From: Streptomyces griseorubiginosus
GTDB taxonomy: Bacteria > Actinomycetota > Actinomycetes > Streptomycetales > Streptomycetaceae
Length of the DNA stretch: 64,000 nt
Direction of reading: 5' to 3'
Assembly: GCF_001514195.1 (NCBI RefSeq)
Contig: NZ_KQ948739.1
Span: forward strand, 299,304 to 363,303
Part shown: piece after piece, positions 51,444 through 58,246 of the stretch
Position numbering within the stretch: the stretch's first letter is position 1
Layout: each line of letters opens with the position of its first letter
The notes under the pieces: generated by a model
Databases searched by the model: none
Seen by the model: only the letters and a program-made list of their open reading frames with translations
What the model was told of the DNA's origin: nothing
Made by a program: the position numbers and the translations under genes

Positions 51444-53797
51444 GCACGGAGCCGGAGCCCACGGAGAAGACCGAGCCGGGGACGCGGGAGGCCGCGCCGG
51501 AGCCGGAGCCGCAGGACACGGACGGCGAGCCGGGAGCGGAGGCCGAGGGCAGGACGGCCGAGGCGGAGGCGGAGGCCGAGGGCAGGACGACCGAGGCGGA
51601 GGCGGAGCCGACCGGGAGCGATGCCGGTGAGGGCGCGAGCGGGGAAGCCGGCGAGGGCGCGGACAAGGCGCAGCTCTCCGAGGCCGAGGCCGAGCTGGCG
51701 GCGCAGCGGGTCGAGCGGGAGCGGATCGCCCGGCGCAAGGCCGAGAAGAAGGGGCCCGTCGAGAGCGGGGCCAAGCTCAGCGGCAAGGCCGCCGACCTCC
51801 TCGCCGCCGTACGGGCCGTGGAGAGCGGGGCGAAGCCGGTGGCCGCCGTGTTCGGCGAGCCCGAGCCGCCGCGCCGACCGGCGCCGGAGGCGGCTCGGCC
51901 CCGACCGGTGTCGGCGGAGGCGGAGCGAGCCGGTGCCGGTGCCAATGGCGGTGGCGGTGGCGGTGCCAATGGCGGTGGCGGTGGCGGTGCCGGTGGCGGT
52001 ACGGGAGCCGGTGGGGCCGGTTCCCCCGTCGGGTCCGGGCCCGGGCCGGAGGTCGTCGAGGCCGTGCGGCGGGTGCTCGCCGAGGGCGGCGCGCCGGAAG
52101 GGCTCGCACCGCAGGTGGCGACGGTGCTCGGGGAAGCTGCGGACGACGAGCTGCGGGCGGATCCATGGCAGTTGCTGCGGGTCGCCGGGGTGCGGCCCGA
52201 GCAGGCCGACGGGTTCGCGCGGGCGTTGCTCGGGGCTCAGTGCGCGCCGGACGACGAGCGGCGGGGCCGGGCGGTCACCGTCTGGCTCCTGGAGCAGGCG
52301 GCGCTCGCCGGGCACACCGCGCTGGAGATGCCGGCGCTCACCGCCGCGCTGGCCAAGCGGGGCGTGCCGGACACCGAGGCGGCCGTACAGAGCACGATCG
52401 CCGAGGCGGAGGCCCTGGTCTTCCAGGACGCCCTCGATCCGACCGCACCCGAGCCCGCGGAGGACCAGGAGGAGGGTGCGGAGCGGCCGGTGCGGATCCT
52501 GGTCGGGCTTGAGCGCTACGCCCTCGCGGAGGAGAGCCTCGCCGACGGTCTTGCCCGGCTGATCAACTCCGTGCCCAAGGCGGACGGTTCGGCCGAGGAC
52601 TGGGAGCGCGCGGCCGCGTCGGCCAAGGGCTCCGCCGCCGAGCTGATCCGGGCGACGGCGGCCCACGGCCTGGTGCTGCACACCGGCGGTGAGGCGTCCG
52701 TGGCCGAACCGGCGGTCCTGCTGGAGGCGGCCCGGAGCCTGGGTCTGCGGGCCTGGGCGGCCACCCACAGCCCGCTCGGCCTCGCCCGCTTCGAGGCGCT
52801 CCTCGGATCCGACGGGGACGGTGAGGCCGCCCCACGGGGAGCCGCAGGGCCCGTCGTCACCGTCGCCGGACTGCTCTCCGGGGCCGAGGGGCCCGGGCGG
52901 GACGGGGACGGGGCGTTCGATCTCGATGTGCTCGTCGTGCTCGACGCGCCCCAGCTGGACGTCGAGACGGCCGCGCTGCTGGTGGAGTCGCTGCCGGACG
53001 GGGCGCGGCTGGTGCTGGCCGGGGATCCGGCGGTGCTGTGGTCGGCGGGACCCGGGCGGGTCTTCGCGGACCTCCTCGCCGCGCGGATCTGCCCGCAGGT
53101 CGCCTCGCGCACCCCGGACCCCGGACCGCTGGGCGAGCTGGTCTCCGGGATCGGCATCGGTGAGCTGAACAAGGTCGAGGCGCCCGGCAAGGAGGTCGTG
53201 ATCGTGCCGGTGCGGGACGCGGGTGAGGCCGTGCACCGGACCGTGCAGCTGGTCGCGGACTCGGTACCGCGGGCGATCGGCGTGCCCGCCGAGGAGACCC
53301 AGGTGATCACGCCGGGCCACGGCGGAGCCGCGGGCACCCGCGCGCTCAACGCGGCCCTGAAGGAGCGCCTCAACCCCGGCCCCGGCCGCTTCGGCGGCTT
53401 CGACCCCGGCGACCGCGTCGCCTACTCCCCCACCCCGGGCCGTACGGTCCCCGGCCGGGTGGTCAGGGCGGACGCGGACGGCCTGCACCTGACCTGCGCC
53501 GGCCGGCCCGTCGTCGTGCCGAAGGAGCGGGTGGAGCAGTCCGTACGGCACGGCTGGGCCCTGACCGCGCACCAGGCGGTGGGGGGCCGCTGGCCGGCGG
53601 TGGTGGTGGTCCTGCCGGGTGACGCCGCTCAGGCCCTGACCCGGCCCTGGGTCTACACGGCCTTCGGCAGGGCGGCCCGCCATCTCTCCGTGGTCCAGGG
53701 CGCGGACCAGGCCCTGCCGAGGGCGGTGGCCGAGATCCCGGCCAAGCCCCGCACGACCCGCCTCCCCACCCTTCTGGCCACACCGGCGGCCGGCTGA
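51440..53797 (+). CDS. RecD2-like helicase homologue with degenerate ATPase motifs
   Basis: A 785-residue protein. Residues 1-~200 are a low-complexity Glu/Ala/Pro tail with Asn-Gly-Gly repeats. Helix-hairpin-helix domain of RecD2 type follows (~225-330: VVEAVRRVLAEGGAPEGLAP, DPWQLLRVAGVRPEQADGFA, DDERRGRAVTVWLLEQAALA). The helicase part keeps the outline of RecD2 but not its chemistry: the Walker A place reads TGGEASVAEP (415-424; no GKT), motif II reads VLVVLDAPQLD (497-507; no DE), motif V-like ALTAHQAVGG (707-716) replaces ITVHKSQG, while GARLVLAGDPAVLWSAGPG and the C-terminal VYTAFGRAARHL remain recognisable. It probably binds DNA or a partner without hydrolysing ATP. Confidence 0.85.
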   Translation: MSTEPEPTEKTEPGTREAAPEPEPQDTDGEPGAEAEGRTAEAEAEAEGRTTEAEAEPTGSDAGEGASGEAGEGADKAQLSEAEAELAAQRVERERIARRKAEKKGPVESGAKLSGKAADLLAAVRAVESGAKPVAAVFGEPEPPRRPAPEAARPRPVSAEAERAGAGANGGGGGGANGGGGGGAGGGTGAGGAGSPVGSGPGPEVVEAVRRVLAEGGAPEGLAPQVATVLGEAADDELRADPWQLLRVAGVRPEQADGFARALLGAQCAPDDERRGRAVTVWLLEQAALAGHTALEMPALTAALAKRGVPDTEAAVQSTIAEAEALVFQDALDPTAPEPAEDQEEGAERPVRILVGLERYALAEESLADGLARLINSVPKADGSAEDWERAAASAKGSAAELIRATAAHGLVLHTGGEASVAEPAVLLEAARSLGLRAWAATHSPLGLARFEALLGSDGDGEAAPRGAAGPVVTVAGLLSGAEGPGRDGDGAFDLDVLVVLDAPQLDVETAALLVESLPDGARLVLAGDPAVLWSAGPGRVFADLLAARICPQVASRTPDPGPLGELVSGIGIGELNKVEAPGKEVVIVPVRDAGEAVHRTVQLVADSVPRAIGVPAEETQVITPGHGGAAGTRALNAALKERLNPGPGRFGGFDPGDRVAYSPTPGRTVPGRVVRADADGLHLTCAGRPVVVPKERVEQSVRHGWALTAHQAVGGRWPAVVVVLPGDAAQALTRPWVYTAFGRAARHLSVVQGADQALPRAVAEIPAKPRTTRLPTLLATPAAG

Positions 53798-53850
53798 GTG
53801 GTCCAGGGCGCGGACCGGCACCGGACGGACGGCACGACGGACGGACAGCA

Positions 53851-53891
53851 CGACGGCGGCCCCGGAGTCCAGAACTCCGGGGCCGCCGTCG
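53851..53891. terminator. Bidirectional hairpin terminator
   Basis: An 18-bp perfect stem (53851-53868 with 53874-53891; CGACGGCGGCCCCGGAGT and complement) and 5-nt loop between convergent genes. Confidence 0.92.
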
Positions 53892-53898
53892 CAGGGCC

Positions 53899-54567
53899 TC
53901 AGCGCTGATCCAGGTCCAACGGCTCCAGATCCTCGTCCTCGAGATCGACGCCGTCGGCCAGGTCGTCATCGTCGTCGTCGAACATCGCGCTGACGTCGAA
54001 CCGGCACACCACCCGCTCCACGTCCACCTGATCGAACGGCGTCTCCAGCCACTCCCCCGGGTCGGCCGGTTCGTCCGCCGCGGTCACCCACAGCGTGGAA
54101 TCGCCCTCCTCCAGGCCGAACTCCTTGTGCCGGGAGGCGATCTCGTCCGGCTCGAACTCGCCGAAGAGCACGCCCAGCGCGCCGTGCACGGTGCCGGAGG
54201 CCTCCGTGCCGAGCGTCTCGTCGGCCGCCTCCACCCGCTGCGCCTGCGCCAGCAGCCGCTGCGGCTCCACCACCGAGTAGTCACGGCGGATCAGCACGCT
54301 CAGCGCGTTCGGCTCCTCGGGGCCGGTGTAGGGCGCGGTGTCGTCCGCGCCGGGGATCTCGAAGGGGGTGACCTCGTCGTAGCGGTCGTAGAGCAGCTCG
54401 TCGTACACCTCGGCGGCCGCGGCCAGTTCGTTGAAGGCCTCGTAGACGGCCGGGTCGTCCTCCCCCGACCTCCGTTCGACCGCGGCCAGGTGGCGGTCGA
54501 GCGCGGTCTTGACCGCCTCGGCGGCGGCACGTACCTCGGCAGCGGTGGGCTGCACAGCATCAGACAT
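53899..54567 (-). CDS. Conserved hypothetical acidic protein
   Basis: A 222-residue soluble protein, start ATG 54567 (MSDAVQPTAAEVRAAAEAVK). The N-terminal half is helical (FNELAAAAEVYDELLYDRYD), the middle has SVLIRRDYSVVEPQRLLAQA and VHGALGVLFGEFEPDEIASR, the C-terminus is Asp/Glu-rich (DDDDDDLADGVDLEDEDLEP). I recognise no function. No ribosome site is seen; a TAGCGT hexamer (complement near 54578-54583) suggests a leaderless start. Divergent from the DUF5703 gene by 47 bp. Confidence 0.85.
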   Translation of the reverse strand: MSDAVQPTAAEVRAAAEAVKTALDRHLAAVERRSGEDDPAVYEAFNELAAAAEVYDELLYDRYDEVTPFEIPGADDTAPYTGPEEPNALSVLIRRDYSVVEPQRLLAQAQRVEAADETLGTEASGTVHGALGVLFGEFEPDEIASRHKEFGLEEGDSTLWVTAADEPADPGEWLETPFDQVDVERVVCRFDVSAMFDDDDDDLADGVDLEDEDLEPLDLDQR

Positions 54568-54614
54568 AGTGCAGACGCTATCCGTACCGGGCCCCGGCCC
54601 GCACAATAGATGCG

Positions 54615-54803
54615 ATGCCGGAATACGAATTTGTCGACGTGTACGTACCGCGCGGGGTCTCCCGCAAGGACGCCACACGCCTGCTGACGGACCATGCCGA
54701 GTACGGACACTGGGAGTTGGACCGACTGAGCCTCATGCGCGACGGCAGCCGCAGGGTGCGGTTGCGCCGGCGGATCATCCGCCAGGTGCGGGCCACGTGG
54801 TGA
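54615..54803 (+). CDS. DUF5703-family small basic protein
   Basis: A 62-residue protein, MPEYEFVDVYVPRGVSRKDA then TRLLTDHAEYGHWELDRLSL, ending in a very basic tail (RRVRLRRRIIRQVRATW). Conserved in Streptomyces and relatives with this size. It could bind nucleic acid or act as a small adaptor; nothing is known. ATG 54615; no strong ribosome site. Confidence 0.88.
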   Translation: MPEYEFVDVYVPRGVSRKDATRLLTDHAEYGHWELDRLSLMRDGSRRVRLRRRIIRQVRATW

Positions 54804-54812
54804 GACAGCGCG

Positions 54813-54850
54813 AACGGAGCGTGCCCCGCCGAGGCGGGGCCCGCTCCGTT
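54813..54850. terminator. Bidirectional hairpin terminator
   Basis: An 18-bp stem with one mismatch (54813-54830 with 54833-54850) and a 2-nt loop (effectively tetraloop), between DUF5703 and chpC. Confidence 0.88.
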
Positions 54851-54864
54851 TCACGTGGTGCGCC

Positions 54865-55812
54865 TTACGCCGAGGCCCGTGCCTTGCGGTAGAGCACCGC
54901 GCCCGCCAGGAGCGCGCCCGCTCCGACCGGGACGGCCAGACCGATCGGCAGGTCGTTGCCGGTCCGGGCGAGCTGAGCGCTGCCCAGGGGCTGGGTCACC
55001 GTCTGGGTGCCGGGGTGGTTGCCGTGGCCGCCCGGGGCTCCGGGGGTGTGCGGAGTGCCCGGGGTTCCGGGCGGACCGGGCACCTCAGGGCTTCCCGGGT
55101 GGCCGGGGCTGCCCGGCTGTTCCGGCGATCCGGGCGGCGTCTGGGAGCCGGGCGGGGTGTGGTGCCCGCCGGAGCCGTTTCCGCAGTCGTTGCCCATGGC
55201 GGGGTTGCCGATCCCGATGACGTCGACACTGTTCCCGCAGACGTTCACGGGGGCGTCGACCGGCACCTCGACGTGGTTGCCGGAGCCCACGCCGGGCGAG
55301 CCACCGGTGTGCCCGCCGGCGTGCGAGCCGCCGTGGCCCCAGTGACCGCCGTGCCCGCCGTGGCCCCAGTGACCGCCGTGGCCTGCCGAGCCCCCGGATC
55401 CGCCGTGGCTTCCGTGCCCCCCGGATCCGCCGTGGCTTCCGTGACCGCCGTAGCCGCCCGAGTCGCCGTAGCCGCCGGAGTCGCCGGAGTCGCCGTAACC
55501 ACCCGAGCCGCCGTGACCGCCCGAATCGCCATAGCCACCGGGCGCCCCGTGGCCGCCGCCGCTGTTTCCGCTCTTGTTGGCGCAGCTGTTGCCCATCGCG
55601 GGGTTGAGGACCCCGACGACGTCCACGGTGTTGCCGCAGGCGTTCACGGGCGCGTGCACCGGCGCGGACACCGTGTTGCCCGACAGCACGCCGGGTGAGT
55701 TCGTGCTCGATCCGCTCGCGCCCGCGTCCGCGTGGGCGGCGCCTCCCGCGGCGGCGATCACGCCGGTCGCCGCCGCCACTGTCATCAGGCCCTTACGGGT
55801 GACTTGTCGCAT
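54865..55812 (-). CDS. chpC: Long chaplin with two chaplin domains and sortase signal
   Basis: A 315-residue cell-wall-anchored amyloid-forming surface protein that helps aerial hyphae and spores become hydrophobic. Signal peptide to about residue 28 (AHADA). Chaplin domain 1 at 38-80 (SPGVLSGNTVSAPVHAPVN; Cys59, Cys77), linker 81-170 made of Gly, His, Ser, Tyr and Asp with 14 His, chaplin domain 2 at 171-212 (Cys192, Cys210), Pro/Gly-rich spacer 213-275, then sorting signal LARTG (281-285), hydrophobic helix and basic tail (RKARASA). The LAxTG motif is the class E sortase signal of long chaplins. The pairing with chpH matches the chpC-chpH locus in S. coelicolor. Confidence 0.93.
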   Translation of the reverse strand: MRQVTRKGLMTVAAATGVIAAAGGAAHADAGASGSSTNSPGVLSGNTVSAPVHAPVNACGNTVDVVGVLNPAMGNSCANKSGNSGGGHGAPGGYGDSGGHGGSGGYGDSGDSGGYGDSGGYGGHGSHGGSGGHGSHGGSGGSAGHGGHWGHGGHGGHWGHGGSHAGGHTGGSPGVGSGNHVEVPVDAPVNVCGNSVDVIGIGNPAMGNDCGNGSGGHHTPPGSQTPPGSPEQPGSPGHPGSPEVPGPPGTPGTPHTPGAPGGHGNHPGTQTVTQPLGSAQLARTGNDLPIGLAVPVGAGALLAGAVLYRKARASA

Positions 55813-55885
55813 GTACTGATTCCCTGCCTTCGACCTTGTCGCGAAATACCGCTTTCACGCGGTTCTTTTCTTTTCGAAAAGGCCG

Positions 55886-55924
55886 GTCGGCCCCGGAGCG
55901 CATGGCGCGCACTCCGGGGCCGAC
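55886..55924 (-). terminator. Terminator of chpH
   Basis: GTCGGCCCCGGAG (55886-55898) pairs with its complement (55912-55924), 13-nt loop; on the minus strand a T-run (CTTTTC) follows, within the 12-bp palindrome CTTTTCGAAAAG at 55870-55881. Confidence 0.85.
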
Positions 55925-55961
55925 GGGCTCAGCCCTGTCTAACTGAGGGCGAGGCACAACG

Positions 55962-56195
55962 TCACTTGTTGATGCACGTGTTGCCGAAGGCGGGGTTCAG
56001 CAGACCGATCACCGAAACCGTGTTGCCGCAGACGTTCACCGGCACGTGCACGGGAACCTGGACGACGTTGCCGGACAGCACGCCCGGGGAGCCCACGGCG
56101 GCACCCTGCGCACCCGCATCGGCGACGGCAAGGCCCGCGCCCGCCAGAACCAGGCCACCAGTAGCAGCCGCAGCGGCGACGACCTTCTTGATCAT
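55962..56195 (-). CDS. chpH: Short chaplin
   Basis: A 77-residue secreted chaplin. Signal peptide MIKKVVAAAAATGGLVLAGA, cleaved around AVADAGA. The mature ~50 residues form one chaplin domain (SPGVLSGNVVQVPVHVPVNV, CGNTVSVIGLLNPAFGNTC) with Cys56 and Cys74 forming the disulfide. ATG 56195 is fixed by AAGGAGG 5 nt upstream. ChpH (with ChpE) is among the chaplins always present and made also by vegetative hyphae. A hairpin lies in its 5' leader. Confidence 0.96.
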   Translation of the reverse strand: MIKKVVAAAAATGGLVLAGAGLAVADAGAQGAAVGSPGVLSGNVVQVPVHVPVNVCGNTVSVIGLLNPAFGNTCINK

Positions 56196-56213
56196 TATTC
56201 CTCCTTGTTGGCA

Positions 56214-56239
56214 ATGCGATCCCAAGCAGCGGATCGCAT
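56214..56239 (-). promoter_or_regulatory. Hairpin in the chpH 5' leader
   Basis: ATGCGATCC (56214-56222) and its complement GGATCGCAT (56231-56239) with an 8-nt loop end about 10 nt upstream of the ribosome site. May shield or expose the site or protect the mRNA. Confidence 0.5.
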
Positions 56240-56363
56240 CACCTGTAACGAGGAGGGTTAATTGGGGATACCAGCTTATGAGCGCATTCACTCTTCCCGG
56301 GCGATCTCGCACGCGCAGGCGAATAAACGCGTCAACAGCCCGAAGGCCGCGCCCGCGCCTCCG

Positions 56364-57689
56364 TCAGCTCGCGTCGATAAATCGGTCGAGCACCCGCACA
56401 CCGAACTTCAGACCGTCCACCGGCACCCGCTCGTCCACGCCGTGGAACATGCCGGCGAAGTCCAGCTCCGGCGGCAGCTTGAGGGGGGCGAAGCCGAAGC
56501 CGCGGATGCCGAGCTCGTCGAAGGACTTGGCGTCGGTGCCGCCGGAGAGCATGTAGGGGATCGCCTTGGCGGCCGGGTCCTCGGCGACCAGCGCGGACTG
56601 CATGGCGTCCACGAGCGCGCCGTCGAAGGTGGTCTCCACGGCCTTGTCCGAGTGCACGTCCTCGCGCCTGACCTTGGGGCCGAGGATCTTGTCGAGGTCG
56701 GCGAGGAACTCCTCCTCGAAGCCGGGCAGGAAGCGCCCGTCGACGTGCGCGGTGGCCTCGCCCGGGATGACGTTGACCTTGTAGCCGGCGCCGAGCTGGG
56801 TCGGGTTGGCGGTGTTGCTGAGGGTGGCGCCGATGAGCTTGGCGATACCGCCGAGCCGGGCGAGGGTGCCCTCCATGTCCTCGGGGTCCAGCTCGGTGCC
56901 GAGCGCGTCGCCGAGCTCGTCCAGGAAGGCGCGGGTGGTCTTGGTGACGCGGACCGGGAACTTGTGCCGGCCGAGCCGGGCGACCGCCTCGGACAGTTCG
57001 GTGATGGCGTTGTCCCGGTGGATCATCGAGCCGTGCCCTGCGGTGCCGGCCACGGTCAGCTTCATCCAGTGCATGCCCTTCTCGGCCGTCTGGATCAGGT
57101 AGAGCCGGCGCTGCTCGTTCACGGTGAAGGAGAAGCCGCCCACCTCGCTGATCGCCTCGGTGACGCCCTCGAAGAGGTCGGGGTGGTGGTCGACGAGGTG
57201 CCGGGCGCCGAAGGTGCCGCCGGCCTCCTCGTCGGCGAGGAAGGCGAGGACGATGTCCCGGGGCGGCCTGCGCCCGCTGCGCAGCCGGTCACGGACCACC
57301 GCGAGGGTCATCGCGTCCATGTCCTTCATGTCGACGGCGCCCCGCCCCCACACGCACCCGTCCGCGACCTCGCCGGAGAAGGGGTCGTGGGTCCAGTCCT
57401 GTGCGTTGGCGGGTACGACGTCCAGGTGGCCGTGGATCAGCAGCGCGGGCCGGGAGGGGTCCTCGCCGGCGATCCGGGCCACGGTGGAGGCGCGTCCCGG
57501 GTGCGACTCGTAGATCTGCGGGTCGAGGCCCACCTCGGCGAGCTTCTCCGCGACCCACTCGGCCGCCTTGCGCTCCCCCGGCCCCGAGTGGTCGCCGTAG
57601 TTGCTGGTGTCGAAGCGGATCAGGTCGCGGCAGAGGTCCACGACCTCGTCCTCGCCGGTGACGCCCCTGGCCGTGTCCGTGTCGCTCAC
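56364..57689 (-). CDS. M20/M25/M40-family metallo-hydrolase
   Basis: A 441-residue di-zinc peptidase/deacylase. Zinc ligands and catalytic residues: LLIHGHLDVVPANAQDW (His, Asp), CVWGRGAVDMKDMDAM (bridging Asp), LAFLADEEAGGTFGARHLVD (catalytic Glu-Glu), VDGRFLPG and the last His in FHGVDERVP. A dimerisation lid (about 185-310) separates the halves. GTG 57689 (VSDTDTARGV) has GGGAGGA 5 nt upstream. Streptomycete members of this group act on dipeptides or N-acyl amino acids; substrate not assignable. Confidence 0.93.
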   Translation of the reverse strand: MSDTDTARGVTGEDEVVDLCRDLIRFDTSNYGDHSGPGERKAAEWVAEKLAEVGLDPQIYESHPGRASTVARIAGEDPSRPALLIHGHLDVVPANAQDWTHDPFSGEVADGCVWGRGAVDMKDMDAMTLAVVRDRLRSGRRPPRDIVLAFLADEEAGGTFGARHLVDHHPDLFEGVTEAISEVGGFSFTVNEQRRLYLIQTAEKGMHWMKLTVAGTAGHGSMIHRDNAITELSEAVARLGRHKFPVRVTKTTRAFLDELGDALGTELDPEDMEGTLARLGGIAKLIGATLSNTANPTQLGAGYKVNVIPGEATAHVDGRFLPGFEEEFLADLDKILGPKVRREDVHSDKAVETTFDGALVDAMQSALVAEDPAAKAIPYMLSGGTDAKSFDELGIRGFGFAPLKLPPELDFAGMFHGVDERVPVDGLKFGVRVLDRFIDAS

Positions 57690-57886
57690 GCTGTTCCTCC
57701 CGCTGTCACTGCTGGTGGTCCCCCTCATCCTCCCTCCGCGACCCGGCCCGGCCCAAGACGGGTCCCGGCCCGTCACACGCCGTTCACGGGAGGTCCGGCG
57801 GCCGTCGGGGGGTGATCGGGGCCCCTCGAAAGCCTGGTAATGTTTCCTTCGTCGCCGCGGGGAGGACCCCGCACGACAGACACCTT

Positions 57887-57974
57887 GTCCGGGTGGCGGA
57901 ATGGCAGACGCGCTAGCTTGAGGTGCTAGTGCCCTTTATCGGGCGTGGGGGTTCAAGTCCCCCCTCGGACACCA
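57887..57974 (+). tRNA. tRNA-Leu (anticodon GAG)
   Basis: 88 nt including an encoded CCA. Acceptor stem GTCCGGG pairs with CTCGGAC (one G-T pair); discriminator A then CCA. Anticodon loop TTGAGGT with GAG at 57920-57922 between CTAGC and GCTAG. The long variable arm (GTGCCCTTTATCGGGCGT) marks a class II tRNA, and GTTCAAGTCC is the T-arm. Reads CUC/CUU codons; CUC is a main Leu codon in this genome. Confidence 0.97.
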
Positions 57975-57977
57975 GGC

Positions 57978-58009
57978 ACGACGCCGACCGATTCATCGGT
58001 CGGCGTCGT
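57978..58009 (+). terminator. Terminator after tRNA-Leu
   Basis: A 14-bp perfect stem (57978-57991 with 57996-58009; ACGACGCCGACCGA and complement) with a TTCA tetraloop, 3 nt after the tRNA. Confidence 0.9.
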
Positions 58010-58145
58010 CTGCGTTTCACGCACAGTGTGTGCGATCTCTCGTCGGAGTGAAGACCCGCAGGTCAAAGCGTCGCCGATGATCTCTTTCCGTCCTCGAACG
58101 GTCCACCGGAATGGCCGATCCAGCCGCACGGACCTAGCTTCGTAC

Positions 58146-58151
58146 TAAAAT
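58146..58151 (+). promoter_or_regulatory. Candidate -10 element of the Pls-like operon
   Basis: TAAAAT within ACTAAAATTTCC, the only AT-rich patch in the 58010-58246 interval, 95 nt before the start. No clear -35; flanking CTTCGTA and TTACGAG are an imperfect inverted repeat. Confidence 0.35.
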
Positions 58152-58246
58152 TTCCGGCTTGTTACGAGCTGGACCCGGACAACCCCAGGCAGACCTGCGG
58201 GCCCGCCAGCGCCCCGGAGGCCTCCGGGATCGAGACGCGAGGACCG

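Noticed and set aside
51422..53851. An 809-codon frame antisense to the RecD2-like gene
   Set aside because: Shadow frame; no ribosome site, Arg/Gly/Leu-rich with no motif.
55813..56330. BldN-type promoters before the chaplin genes
   Set aside because: I looked for CGTAAC with CGTTGA at ~16-nt spacing on the minus strand and found no acceptable pair.
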